Below are positions 8,411 to 19,837 of a DNA stretch of 64,000 bases, piece after piece. The DNA comes from Primula veris (lineage: Eukaryota > Streptophyta > Magnoliopsida > Ericales > Primulaceae): NCBI GenBank assembly GCA_963682055.1, contig OY821740.1, positions 11,184,814 through 11,248,813 on the forward strand, read 5' to 3'. The position numbers were made by a program, and so were the translations under genes. Under the pieces are notes generated by a model. That model made no database searches, was not told the origin of the DNA, and saw nothing but the letters and a program-made list of their open reading frames with translations. Within the stretch, counting starts at the first letter, position 1; each line of letters opens with the position of its first letter.

Positions 8411-8789
8411 GTATTCCTAGGCATTCTTTTAGACATGCCATGTTGGGAATTTCACAGTATTCCTAGGCACTAAGGCCGTTTGGGAATTTCATAGTATTCC
8501 TAGGCACTAAGGCCGTTTGGGAATTTCATAGTATTCCTAGGCACTAAGGCCGTTTGGGAATTTCATAGTATTCCTAGGCACTCAGGCCGTTTGGGAATTT
8601 CATAGTATTCCTAGGCACTCAGGCCGTTTGGGAATTTCATAGTATTCCTAGGCACTCAGGCCGTTTGGGAATTTCATAGTATTCCTAGGCACTCAGGCCG
8701 TTTGGGAATTTCATAGTATTCCTAGGCACTTGTGCCATGTTGGGAATTTCATAGTATTCCTAGGCACTCAGGCCGTTTGGGAATTTCAG
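8411..8789 (+). repeat. 37-bp tandem array, about 9 copies
   Basis: The unit starts gggaatttcatagtattcct and continues aggcactcaggccgttt. Starts fall at 8445, 8482, 8519 and so on to about 8779, with near identity. One unit near 8733 is 38 bp long. Each unit carries the palindrome CCTAGG. It sits just beyond the pol stop, in the 3' region where Tat-type elements are known to grow tandem repeats. Confidence 0.9.
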
Positions 8790-8892
8790 CTCCACTCATT
8801 AGACAGCATAACAAGATATTTTATTCATAAAACATACAAGATAATGTCATTAAACAGGAGGGGTAAGGTAGCACCTGTATTTGTAAGACAAC

Positions 8893-11800
8893 CTATACGT
8901 AGTATTTCTTTAGGTTAGCCACGTTCCAAGAATTTTTCTCCCCTCTGATGTTTTCGAACAGAACGCTTTTGAGTTTGTAGGTAACCGGGCTTGTTTTCTT
9001 GACGATCTCGTATGGTCCTTCCCAGGTGGGGCTTAATTTGCCATGTGTTTCATTTCGGGTATAGACCGTTACTCGTCGCAGCACCAATTCTCCGACCATG
9101 AACTCCTTGGTCCCTTTCACTTTCTTGTCATACGTTTGCTTAACGCCTTGTTGATACTTTGCTAGTGTAAGAGCTGCTATCTCTCGTTTCTCGTCTAGCA
9201 TGTCGAGTTCCTCTCTCATTCTTTGTTCGTTGTTTCCTTGCTCGACTGAAGTTGTTCGTAGAGTGGGTAGCCCGATTTCTGTTGGTATGACGGCCTCGAC
9301 GCCATATGCTAAGCTGAACGGGGTTTCTTTGGTGCCCGTCTTTGGCGTGGTTCGGCACGACCATAAGACGTTAAGTAGCCACTCGGGCCATCTCCCCTTT
9401 GCTTGTTCGAGGGTTGTCTTGATGCTGTCTAGTACGGTTCGGTTTGATACCTCTGCCTGGCCGTTACCCTGTGGGTATGTTGGCGTCGAATAGAACTTTC
9501 GGATACCGAGTTCTTCGTACCAAAGCTGCAGATTGGCTTCCTTGAACTGGGTGCCGTTGTCTGCGACGATGGCGTATGGTATACCGAACCTTGTGATGAT
9601 GTGCTCCCAGATGAACTATTTGACATTACTGGCTTTAATTTCTCGGAGAGGTTTAGACTCAACCCATTTGGTGAAGTAGTCCGTCGCCACGATCAGATAT
9701 TCGAAGCTGCTGGGCGCTTTGGGGAGCTTCCCTACTAAATCAAGTGCCCATTGTGCGAATGGCCATGGTGCCGATACCGGGGTCATCATAGATGATGGGA
9801 GCCGAGGTATCTTGGCAAATCGTTGGCACTTGTCGCAACGTTAGACGTATACATCGGCGTCTCGCTTGATATAGGGCCACCAATATCCTTGAGTGATTGC
9901 CTTGTTGGCAAGGGACCGCTCTTTGATGTGTGCTCCACAGGATCCTTTGTGGATTTCCTCCAAGACTGGTAGCTGCATTTCGGGCCGGACACACAGAAGA
10001 TGGGGTCCTCGGTAACTGGATTTGTACAGTTTGTCGTCGTCGGACAGCCAGAAATGAGGAGCCTTTCTCGTAATTTTTAGTGCTTTTATCTTATCTGCCG
10101 GGAGAGTTCCGTTTCGCAGATAGTGACTCATGTCGTCCATCCAACCTGGTTCGTATTGTACTGACGTTATTCGGTCTATTCTTTTGGTTATGCTAGGGGT
10201 CGGCAGTAGTTCCACTGTGATCGACCGAGTGTCAGTTAATGTTAATGTTGAGGCTAGGGTGGCCAAGGCATCGGCATGTGCGTTTTCAGTGCGATTGATT
10301 CTTATTAACTCGCACTGTTCGAAGGTGGCCATCAAGCTCTGAACCTTCTCTTGGTAGAGGATTATTCTGTCATCTTTGGCTTGGTACTCGCCGATGGCTT
10401 GATTCACGATCAGCATTGAGTCGGAGCTTGCCGTTAAGTGGGAGCATCCGAGGGACCGGGCAATGAGCATACCGTTTATCATGGCTTCGTACTCAGCCTC
10501 GTTGTTGGTAGCTCGGAAACCCAGTTTAATGCTTTTCTCTATGATCGCTCCCTCTCTAGACTTGAGAACGATCCCTGCTCCTGATCCGTCCTTGGTGGCT
10601 GATCCATCGACATGAATCTGCCAGTGTGATTGTGGGGACATAGCCGTAGGCTCGTCATACCCTTCGGTGAATTCTGCGACGAAATCGGCCAAGACTTGTC
10701 CCTTTATGGCATGTCGGGGTGCGAACTCGATATGAAATTGGGATAATTCGACTCCCCATGCGGCCACTCTGCCACTGATGTCGGTCCGTCGAAGCGATTC
10801 CTTGATATGGAATTTCGTGTATACTTGGACCTGATGAGCTATAAAATAGTGCGGCAACTTCCTGGTCGTGACGACCAATGCCAAGCACAGCTTTTCCAAG
10901 GGTAGGTATCGTGTCTCGGCTTCAACCAGAGTTTTGCTGACGAAGTAGATAGGGAATTGTTCGCGACCTTCTTCTCTTAGGATAACCGCGCTCACAGCTG
11001 TAGTGGAAACTGCTAGGTAGCACGCCAGAATATCTCCTTTGTTAGGCCTGACTAGCAGTGGCAGCGTCCTTAAATACTCTTTGAGGTTGTTGAAAGAAAC
11101 TTCACATTCCGGGTCCCACACGAATTTTCTATCCTTCTTGAGTGATTCAAAAAATGGCCGTCCCTTGTCTGCGGATCGGCTGATGAACCTGCTCAATGCT
11201 GCCATCATTCCCGTGAGCTCTTGTACCTGCTTCTTATTCTTGGGAGCTGCTAGGTTCCGAAGAGCTGTGATCTGATCGGGATTAGTTTCTATTCCTCGTC
11301 GGCTGACCATGTGTCCCAGAAACTTCCCTTTGCTGATGCCGAATGCACACTTGCTCGCGTTGAGTTTCAGTTTGTGCTCGCCCAGCGTTTGGAAAACGTC
11401 TCTAATATCTTGAAGGTGGGATGTAGCCTTTTCGCTTTTGACGACCATATCATCTATGTATACCTCCATTGTCTTCCCTATATGATCTCGACATACCCTT
11501 GTTATCATCCTTTGGTATGTTGCTCCCGCGTTGCGTAGGCCGAACGGCATTACCGTATAGCAATAGTTTCCCAAAGGCGATATAAAAGACGTCTTCTCTT
11601 GATCTTCGTGGGCGAGGGGGATTTGGTGGTACCCTGAATACGCGTCCAGGAAGGTCATCCGTTCCGCTCCTGCAGTTGCGTCCACCAATTGATCAATTCT
11701 TGGAAGGGGAAAGTGGTCCCTTGGACAGGCTTTGTTGAGATTGGTGAAGTCTATACAGACTCTCTCATTTCCATTCTTCTTGGGGACGACGACAGGATTG

Positions 11801-12666
11801 GATAACCATTTCGGATAGAAGACCTCCCTTATGGCTCCAGCCTCTAATAGCTTGTGGACCTCAGCAATTATAGCTGCCCTGTGCTGTACACACACTTTTC
11901 TGCTCCTCTGAGCTATCGGTTTGCACTCGGCATCAACACTCAGGTGGTGACATGCCGTTTTAGGGTCTAGGCCTAGCATGTCTTTAGGGCTCCAGGCGAA
12001 TTTATCAATGTTGTTGAAGAGGAATGCTTCTAACTCTTCGGATTCCTGTTTTGGAAGGTCATCCCCGAGGAGGAAGTAGTGCTCCTCGTCCATACCCGGG
12101 ATATACACCTTCCTAAGAGTTTTTCCTACTTGTTCTTCGACAACCCTATCGGTTTTGGCTATGTGGTTGATCAGCTTCTTTCTGTTGGTGGGTTGTTCGA
12201 CAAAGTTCAGCTGTTTTTGAAGGGCAGTGGTAATGTCCTCACAGCGTCTTGAATCTTCCTGACATCCTCTGGCTGTCTCGATCTCTCCCCGATCATTTGG
12301 GTATTTGACTTTTTGGTGGTAGGTCGAGGGTATGGCCTTCATGGTGTGAAGCCAAAGTTGACCCAAGATCGCGTTGTGGCCGGAGTTGTTGTTTACCACT
12401 AAGAACTCAACGGGAACTGATACGGATCCCGTAGTGACACTTATGACGATCTTTCCCAATGGTTTAGTTGTCTCGGAGATGAACCCGATCAGTGTGACAT
12501 TGGTAGGCTGTAGATCTTGTAGCTTGAGTTCCATCTTGTCGAAGAGTTCTCTGTACATGATATCACAAGAGGCTCCTTGATCGACAAGCACCCTGCTGAC
12601 CGTGTCAAGGCCTATTTGAACACGGAGGTTGATGGCGTCCCTGTGGGGGTAAATCACCCCTTCTTA
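8893..12666 (-). pseudogene. pol: Tat-type pol: protease, RT, two RNase H domains, integrase (broken)
   Basis: The main open frame is 12657-9841 (938 codons), and the same frame continues to a stop at 8893-8895. In order: protease with LVDQGASCDIMY (residues about 25-36, an unusual DQG for the D-T/S-G motif) and AILGQLWLH; reverse transcriptase with YIDD near residue 400; a first, degenerate RNase H around 530-660; a second RNase H from about 677 (HVDGSATKDGSGAG, TNNEAEYEA, HADALA); then an H2C2 zinc-binding region and an integrase core with its D, D and E in VATDYF, VADNGTQ and GNGQAEV. Three in-frame stops interrupt it: TAA at 12664-12666 just before the protease, TAA at 9841-9843 and TAG at 9616-9618. 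The copy therefore cannot make a full integrase. No chromodomain is seen. Confidence 0.9.
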
Positions 12667-12746
12667 GTCCAGATCCGAGAAGCAAATGGGCGGATGTCGT
12701 CGCGGCGTGCATTGTCGCTCGGAGGTCGACGCCTGTGATGCCTTGG

Positions 12747-14826
12747 CTACCTGGCCAAAGTGTGCCAGTTTCCGTTGTCACGATCGTTCCCCACCCGTGC
12801 CCTTGGGTCGTGACATATGAACGACGTTGATTGTTTTGCCTTGTTGTCGGCTCCCTCAATGGCCAGTTGTTTGCCTTTATTTCCGACGCCTTTGATGAAC
12901 TTGGCCAGGTATCCCGCATCGCCCCACAGGTTCATTTTCCACCGCAGGTTACGGAAGTGCTCGGTGAGGTGTCCGTAGTCCTCGTGATAGGCGCAGAAAA
13001 GCTTGGGGTCTCTATGCTCAGGGAGGTAGCGAGCGGCTCTGGCCGTGAATACCAGCTTTCTCTGCGGATATTCTTGAGGATATCTTCAGCCGACAGGTTG
13101 AAAGAGTATCTCAATTCGACCAGTTCGAAGCTCTTTTGCTTTTCCCTTCCCTGGAATCGGCCTTGTTGTGACTGCTTGGTTGGTACAGGGTAGGTGAGCT
13201 GGAGGGGTTTATGCTCGTTGATCGGTGTTGGGTATGCGATCTGGAGCGGTTTGGGCTCAGGTTCTCGTGGTCGCTCTACCCTGCTATGGACCTCGGGACC
13301 TTTGTCCTTTCGGGTCAGTTTGAATGTTTCTCCCTGGTTATTTCTAACTCTTTTGCGACCCACCTGTGCCTCTTGGACCGATTCTCTTCTTGGTAGACTT
13401 CGGTTGAGGATACGCAGTTCGTCGTTTTTATCGGTGAGGTGGGTACAATAGGCTAGCAGGGAATCAGTGGTCGGAAAATTTTTGCCTATGAAATTCCTTC
13501 TCGCCCAATAGCTATTAGGGATGGAGTTGATAAAGTTCTGGATGGCTATATTACTGGCGTACTGTGGAATCTGGTTTGCTACGTCGATGAAACGTATGCA
13601 GTAGTCGTTGAGCCTTTCATTTGGCATCATCGTCATTTTTAGAAGGGTTTCAATACTAACCTTCTTCTTTCGATGAGCAGCGTATCGGGTGGAGTATGCT
13701 CTTAGCAGCTCCGCCCAGTTTCTTATAGAGCCCCGTGGTAAGTTATGGTACCACGATGAAGCCTCTTGGCCCAAACTGTTCTTGAAAAACTTGCACATCA
13801 TCGCATGGTCATCACTCCACAGCTCCATCTTCGTCTTGTAGTGCCTTAGATGGTCAATGGGACAACTCCTTCCATCATAGAGCCTGAACTCGGGGATGAC
13901 GAACCCCACAGGATTGCGGTATCGCGTGATCTGTTCGGTACATGGGGTTTCTTGGCATACGTTCCAAGCCTGTTGGAACGCTTCATCCGTGGCTTGGTAG
14001 GGGGGGTGTATCCCCCCTGTTGTGGTGGTGGGCCGTATCCTCCCCCGATCATGTGTTCGGGATACCTATCGTCCTTCGGGTTTCTGTCGAGGACATGTTC
14101 CGTATGCGCGTTTGGGTGGACGAAGGTCGGAGGGATTGTTATCAGGACGTTGCCCCCTTGATGGGGCACTTCTTGATCTGGTCGCCGGCCCGCCGCTTCC
14201 AAGGCGGCCCTATAGGCGGAATCTTCTGCTTCACGACGTGGATCTTTGTCTGCGTTGGCAGGTTGAGTACCCGGCAGTCTGATGCCGGCCGCTGCCATGG
14301 CCGTCATACACGCTGCCAGCTGAGCTTGCAGCTGGGCGTTGTTCCTTTCATCAGCTATTGGAACGATGTGTTGTACTTCCACCGTGGTTGGTGTAATCAT
14401 CCTTGGTGGGTGAGTCGGTAATCGGGGCAACTGTTCAAGTTCATGACCTTCAGGCATACCAAGCCGGTCAGCTTCGTTTGTTTGTAAACGGGCACCAGAG
14501 TTGACTGAGGCCGTTGGCAAAGGGACTCTTGAGCTCGGTCCTGCCTGGGATCCGGGTATGCGTCTTCTTGCGCGCCTTAGTACGGGCAAGGCTTGTTCGT
14601 CTTCCGAGGACGTTTGGTATTCTTCGACGATCCCTTCAAGCTGTTGGGGTTGTTCGATCGGTTGTTCTCGGTGGACATTGGAGGTTGTCGGTTGGTTTTC
14701 GGACTGGATAGCGTCGTATCTATCGCGGATGGCGAGTAGATCGTCGAGGTCTTGTTGGCTAATCTGCACGTGTTGGTTATTGGTTTCTACTATCTCGGGA
14801 TGGGTTTCTTCTATATTGGTCACCAT
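12747..14826 (-). pseudogene. gag: Tat-type gag (frameshifted)
   Basis: The start is ATG at 14826, 62 bp downstream of the primer site. The first frame (14826 to about 13915) is a polar, Pro/Gln-rich region. A one-base loss near 13912 moves the frame to 13909-12932, which holds the retrotransposon gag core (SLGQEASSWYHNLPRGSIRN...LRAYSTRYAAHRK...MMPNERLNDYCIRF). A second shift near 13020-13060 is needed to read the zinc-knuckle-like FCAYHEDYGHLTEHF, in which the expected last Cys is missing. A short frame, 12935-12747, continues to the pol boundary. Gag packages the element RNA; this copy is disabled. Confidence 0.85.
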
Positions 14827-14887
14827 TGTCGCTCGTCTGGTAGAGTATTGGTATTCGAAGTCTAAGCTAGTTGGGAACTAGATGATT

Positions 14888-14903
14888 CCCGGAGACGGCG
14901 CCA
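14888..14903 (-). promoter_or_regulatory. primer-binding site, tRNA-Asp type
   Basis: On the minus strand TGGCGCCGTCTCCGGG starts two bases after the LTR end. It is complementary to the 3' end of plant tRNA-Asp (with CCA), the primer used by Tat/Athila-type elements. Confidence 0.75.
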
Positions 14904-14905
14904 TT

Positions 14906-15529
14906 TGATAAAACCATAACTTTTGGCGATCACGTTAGGCTTTTCAACAATAAAATAATGGTAAATCAATCGGTAAATAATGGATATTTCTTGATCTTTA
15001 TTATTGGTCGGATTATTACACTTATTCGGATTGTTACACTTGCTCGGATTAGTACTTCTTTATTACAATTGTGCTCGATTTGACTGCTTAATCTCTTATC
15101 TTGGTCGTTCTTCTTTCTCTTCGATATTCGGCTCTCTCGCTGTTCGGCTTGCTTCTTTTCAGGCTAAGCTTTGACTAGTTTCTCTCTTTTCTCATCTTCT
15201 CTCTATATTTTTTGGGTAGATTTTCTGGTCTATTTCTAGGAGGGGTAGTTGCCTATTTATAGTCAACTATGCTTTCTAGGATGTTGACAAATGTCTCCAT
15301 CTCAGGGGGTTTTTCAGACATGGGTCTCTAGTTAAGTGGGCTTGGACTTTTGATAGTAACTACCTTATTCTCTTATAAAAGGCATGTGATGACCCATTTA
15401 AGCGTTGGATACCCATTTATAAAGTGGATTGATTATTACCCGAATAGAATATTCGGGTCTAATTTTTATGTTCTATCACTGTTATTTTATGAAATATTTG
15501 CATTTGACATCAATTATTGATCCCCATCA
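14906..15529 (-). repeat. 5' LTR of the Tat-type element (624 bp)
   Basis: On the minus strand it begins TGATGGGGAT and ends GGTTTTATCA, a TG...CA border with a short inverted TGAT/ATCA end. A TATA box (CTATAAATAGG on the minus strand) lies at 15252-15262. The five bases beyond it, GATAA (15530-15534), are the likely target-site copy; the partner copy is off the window. Confidence 0.8.
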
Positions 15530-15534
15530 GATAA

Positions 15535-16110
15535 AGTTTCAATTTTAACCAATGAGTATGAGAACAACCTTAAACTTTTTAAGGACTCGTGAACAGAATA
15601 TACCTAAAAAAAATTCATAAAGTTAGTTACAGATGATTGATCTAAAATAGAAAGTGAGAAGAAGGAAACAACGGTGAAACTTCTATACATTCGTGATAAT
15701 ATTATCTTCAACCTCTGATTGGGACGCATAATATAATTGGTTAAATACTTGACTACTGCATGACAATAAACTTTAGGAGTTTCGACTTAGTCATTGTACC
15801 CTTTCTTTTTCCTTATTTTTTTCTGGCGTTTTTGTAATATCTTTAACATGGAAATAAATATGTCAACTGCAGGGAGAATATAAAAACAAAGAATTCATTT
15901 GCTTACCAAAGGTCCCAAACAAAAGTTATGTCCTACCGGTTTTTTATATTTGCATTTCCCTTTTGCAAAATCAATACGTAGAGACTTGAGGACAGGATAA
16001 TCGGTTTTGCAAATTTCAAAAGAACAAGCAAAAAATAATATAGAGAATAACTAGGACAAATATAAAAGAGGAGAGGAGAAAGCTTGTAAGGATTTCTAAC
16101 TATTACTGTT
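15535..16110. repeat. segmental duplication block X, copy A
   Basis: Similar by eye to 41130-41700 and 48545-49140. Shared landmarks are gaccaatgaagatgaaaac at the start, agaagaaggaa, ttatcttcaa, gagtttcgacttagt, tttttgcaatttatgtcaac and gacttgaggacagg. It is non-coding on both strands as far as I can see. Its left part is lost to the Tat insertion. Confidence 0.75.
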
Positions 16111-17283
16111 TTTTTTTATGGAAGTTTCAAGTGTCATAGGGGACCGGAAACACCTCATCGCTCGCAAAGAAAACAAAGAAGTCTAAAAACAGCGCTATCC
16201 TAGATCCAAGATGCCCTGAAAACTCGAAAAGATCCTATGACAACCCAAGTTTAACTAAAAGTAAACATAAAATGTATAAAAACTTTAACATCAAAACTAT
16301 ACAGCAACGAGAGAACTAAGGTTTCAATGATGCAAAATTCAACTTAAGCTAGGATCAAAGTGATCACAGGTTTATGTCTATGTATCTGTTTTGCACCCCA
16401 ATAATTGTGTATCACGTCGTACCATTTTCTATGTGAATTTTGTCAATCCCACCCCTCTCCAGTTTACAATTTATGGCTTCGCCGCAGCTTGTTTATTTGC
16501 CAATTTTCCTTTCTGACCTAAGAATAACATGATGACACTACTTATTTGAATTTTGGCTAGTACAAGGTGTAAAACTGATGCAAGGGCATCATACGTGTAT
16601 CATGTCGGGATCAATTTACTAAAATTCAACATGGAAGAAGATCTATGTTGCTCGCAACCAGGTAAAATTGAGGAACTATATATGTAACGATGAGCAACAG
16701 ATTTAAACATATCTTGAATATTCCTTAAAGAGTTTACATATTTCTTTTACACTTATATTAGTAGTTGTTCATTTGTTACATTGTTTTGTATTCCTGATAC
16801 AACCAATTTAGTGTAGATACAAGTAATACATTCAAGAAATATCCAATATTTTATTGCAGGCTGTAGAGTAATAGTTATGTCAAAAGTGCAGACATTTCTT
16901 ATGACGTTACACACAAGCAGTTTTTTTTTTTTTTTTTTTTTGGTAAATCCAAATAGAAGTTGTAACAGATTCAGATATAAGTTCATTCTCACCAGCAATT
17001 ACAAAAACTAAGGTAATGGATAACAGATTTCAAATCCCAATGCATCATAGTCTAGCACACTCCAAAACCATACCCAATTTTATCGCACCTTATAATATAA
17101 ATTCCCTCACCTACCGTGGTGGAACCATGAATGATAAATGAGGGGGTCATATTTTCTATATAATAAATATTTATACCTTATATAAAATTATTTTACGGAA
17201 TTGGAGGCTAAAACATTAAAATTTAAATGTTTCGATCAAAGTAAATGGAAAAAATCTATTTTTTCGTCAATTTTTTTCAAAAT
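16111..17283. other. intergenic; block Y and LINE/MITE debris
   Basis: No gene seen. 16420-16700 resembles 57230-57450 (shared gtgtaaaactgatgca, attcaacatggaagaag and gcaaccagg), another piece of the local duplication. A T run at 16920-16940 may be the reversed poly(A) of a retroposed fragment. 17120-17330 looks like the remnant of a DNA element with GC-rich ends. Confidence 0.5.
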
Positions 17284-17307
17284 GGGGGGTGGGGGTGGGG
17301 TGGGGGG
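17284..17307 (+). other. G-quadruplex-prone run
   Basis: Four G tracts of 6, 5, 4 and 6 separated by single T, followed by a CTGCAG palindrome flanked by C. This fits the strict G4 pattern with one-base loops. Confidence 0.75.
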
Positions 17308-17587
17308 CGCTGCAGCCCCCGACTATCACTAGCTTGTTCCTTCCCTGTTCAACTACAAAATAAATGTGCTAGTACAAGTTATAACTCAAATAATGTACAA
17401 GTCAGTATAAATTATCCCTAATTAATGACATTAAAAGAATGATACATGTAACAATGAGACTACACTTCTCCTTTGAATTCCCTGTCTAAATCCGATAACA
17501 ATCCTTGAAAAAATGTATTTCTGTTGTTCAACAGACAAGCGATGATCTCAAAAACGATGATGTGGTTGAGATATGCGTACAAGACGC
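17308..17587. other. intergenic, no feature recognised
   Basis: AT-rich sequence between the G-rich run and the kinase pseudogene. No ORF, repeat or site that I can support. Confidence 0.4.
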
Positions 17588-19005
17588 TCAACGTATAACA
17601 GATCCTGTCACAACATCCAGATCGATCTGGTTTAGTCCACCAAGTTCGATTGTCTGATTTCTTTTGTTACTTATGCTCGAGCTAACTACTCGCTTGTGTA
17701 CATTTCTCTGCTCTTCTTCTGATATTTTGAACTTATCAAATGGTAAAAGATCAAATGGAAACAGTTGCTTTTCCAATCTTGAATCTCCAAGATCAGATTC
17801 CCCAGATAACATCTTGGTTTCACTATCTAATGAAAAATTACCCACTTTCAATCCCGAAAACGGGCTGAAAAATGTAAAGCTCGGCATTGATGGAATTGGC
17901 GACGAAAACTCTGCGAAACTTGAGTCACGACAACTGCTAAAAGAGAAGCATAGTGTGCAACTTTGGATAAGCAAAGACGAAAATGACGATCTACAAGTTA
18001 ATGTAGTTAAATGGTCTCCTTTGCTCTCAGTTGTAGAAGACGTTTTCTCGGAGAGACTATAATCTTGAGCTCTTGAAAATGGGGTGGAAAAGAATTTTTG
18101 TTTGTTACAAGTTTTTCATGATCTGAGACGTCAAGTGTATAGTTGGCTCTAGTGTTTCATCTAGATAATCCGTTATCCAACTGTGATCTAAAACTTCTTT
18201 AGTGGTTATCCTCTTTGCAGAGTCGACACATAACATCCGAGTAATAAGGTCTCTTGCAGATGGTGACAAATGATCTCACAGATCAGGACGGAAATGGAGA
18301 TTAGCAGCTCTAACAGCATCGAATATTTTAGATTTAGTTTTTCCCCAAAGAGGGGGCATACCACTTAAAAGAATGTAGAGAATAATCCCCGCACTCCATA
18401 TATCAGCAGCTTGGTTATAACCGCCAATTAGTACCTCGGGTGCTATATAAAATGGGCTGTCAACTGTCCCATGCAAACTTTGTCCAGGTTTTATGTAGGT
18501 AGCAAGGCCAAAATCCGCGAGCTTGATAGAAAACGATAATGATTTTCTTGCCAAAAGAATATTCTCTCTGGCTTTAGATCTCTATGAACAATACCCATTC
18601 ATGACAATTCATTATAACTTGCATTTAGTGCTTAAACAAAACCCTAGCCTCATATTCGGGGTATCTACCTAGTCTCTCGAGTTGATGAAAAAGCTCACCA
18701 CCAGCACAAAGTTCCATTACAATATGAACTTCGTCTTCGTAAACAGCTTTTAGATCAACTACATTTGGGTGCCCTGATAATTTACTCATAATCTCTATCT
18801 CTAGCTTTACCCCTCGTATATCATCGTTTGTTGTAAGCCTATTCTTAGCGATAGATTTACAAGCAAATATGACGTTGGTGTATGTATCTGAACACGAGCG
18901 AATTATACCAAATTGACCCCAACCCAATTGTTCTCCAAGGGTGTATTTATCTTTAAAATTCGAGTTCCGGTCTTTGAAGCCCAGAATTGTCCCCGATAGA
19001 ATCAT
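17588..19005 (-). pseudogene. PEPKR1: PEPKR1-like protein kinase pseudogene, apparently intronless
   Basis: Reading down from 19005, the minus strand encodes a Ser/Thr kinase of the CDPK-related PEPKR1 type: KYTLGEQLGWGQFGIIRSC (glycine loop), FACKSIAKNR (ATP lysine), VMELCAGGELFHQLE, then the HRDLKPE loop, ADFGLATYIKPGQS (DFG), APEVLIGGYNQAADIWSAG and a C-terminal tail ending in SSPIPSMPSFTFFSP. It is broken: TAA at about 18634-18636 after VLFKH, two small frameshifts around the HRDLKPE loop (18555-18600), a TGA in place of the usual Trp at the RPDLW position near 18279, and a further shift near 18080. Exon-like pieces follow each other without introns, so a retroposed copy is possible, but no poly(A) or target duplication was found. 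Family naming is from memory of the motifs. Confidence 0.75.
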
Positions 19006-19480
19006 GGATCTATATTGTTTGTACTCTGTACCAATATGGAATTTTCAAAGCTCTATATATAAGCTAAGTATTGTTCAAATCTCGGGAGCAAAATTGTATA
19101 AGCTTCAACTCAAAGCTTAAAGGCTTTCCACCAAAGTAGCCTTGATATAATGATATGAAAGTTGCTTTTGGTATTCGCTAATCTCATTATAACTTGATGA
19201 CTTCTCACTTGTAAACTCCCATTCGCTAATCGCATTATACCTCATCCGTCAATTACTCCCAAAGTTAGTCACGTGTAGACACGTGTCGTCCATTTTGTGA
19301 AAAAATTGACGGATGAGTTACAAAAATGAGTGAATTATTATTGTATAAGGCCCTAAAATGAACAAAATAGAGTAGAGGGAAGAAAATTGAATTTTTGATA
19401 AAGTACAGGGCAGTAAACGGTTCATATCCCTTGAATTTACACACAAGCATGCAAAAACAAACAATGTATGCGAAGTAAAG
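19006..19480. other. intergenic between kinase pseudogene and neprosin gene
   Basis: No gene seen. A hairpin-like phrase, cacgtgtagacacgtg, sits near 19270-19285 and contains two CACGTG-type E/G-box cores. The short minus-strand frames here lack recognisable features. Confidence 0.4.
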
Positions 19481-19837
19481 ACAATATATAGAAGAACCGG
19501 AAATTCCACTCCTTTGACAGTATTTTTTAGAAGAGCATGCTCTTAGAGCAACTTTTCTGATATATATTTATTTCTTTTTTGCTTCAAAAGAAGGAAATTC
19601 ATAGAAAATGTCTTACATTAACATATTAATATTTCTTCAAATTCCATAAAATGTTGATACACTTTCACTCACACTACTAGTTGACGGTCGTTTCCTTTGT
19701 TACACATGGTATTGTCGTCTATATACAACCACTTCATTCTTAATATACAGGTAAACAGACTATAATACTGGTCACATTTTATTCACTTTTATTTATTTAT
19801 AACAAACAGACGTGACCTTTTTTCACCCCATATTTGA
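19481..19837 (-). other. 3' flank of the neprosin gene (duplicated at 44480-44817)
   Basis: Shares long runs with 44500-44817 (gaaattccactcctt, gaaattcatagaaaatgt, catatttgatca). This is the likely 3' untranslated region and downstream flank copied together with the last exon. Confidence 0.55.

Larger units (their letters stand above)
1..15529 (-). mobile_element. Ty3/gypsy retrotransposon, Tat-type, 3' end off the window, with antisense genes
   Basis: On the minus strand the order is 5' LTR (14906-15529), primer site, gag, protease, reverse transcriptase, RNase H, a second RNase H, integrase (ending at 8893), then about 9 kb without sense coding. Two RNase H domains and a primer site matching the tRNA-Asp 3' end are marks of the plant Tat lineage. 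That lineage is also known for long 3' regions with tandem repeats and extra, sometimes antisense, ORFs, and this copy fits: all ORFs from 1 to 8098 lie on the plus strand. No sequence like the 5' LTR is visible at 1-8900, so the 3' LTR should lie left of base 1. Gag-pol is broken, so the copy cannot move on its own. The element cuts off the left side of a host block that survives at 41130 and 48545. Confidence 0.85.

Noticed and set aside
8411..8789. CRISPR-like appearance of the 37-bp array
   Set aside because: Units are directly adjacent with no unique spacers, and the context is a plant retroelement.
9140..14881. Plus-strand ORFs across the Tat gag-pol (e.g. 13942-14421, 14501-14881)
   Set aside because: Shadows of gag-pol; no independent features.
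17664..18062. 132-aa plus-strand ORF
   Set aside because: Antisense shadow of the kinase pseudogene tail.
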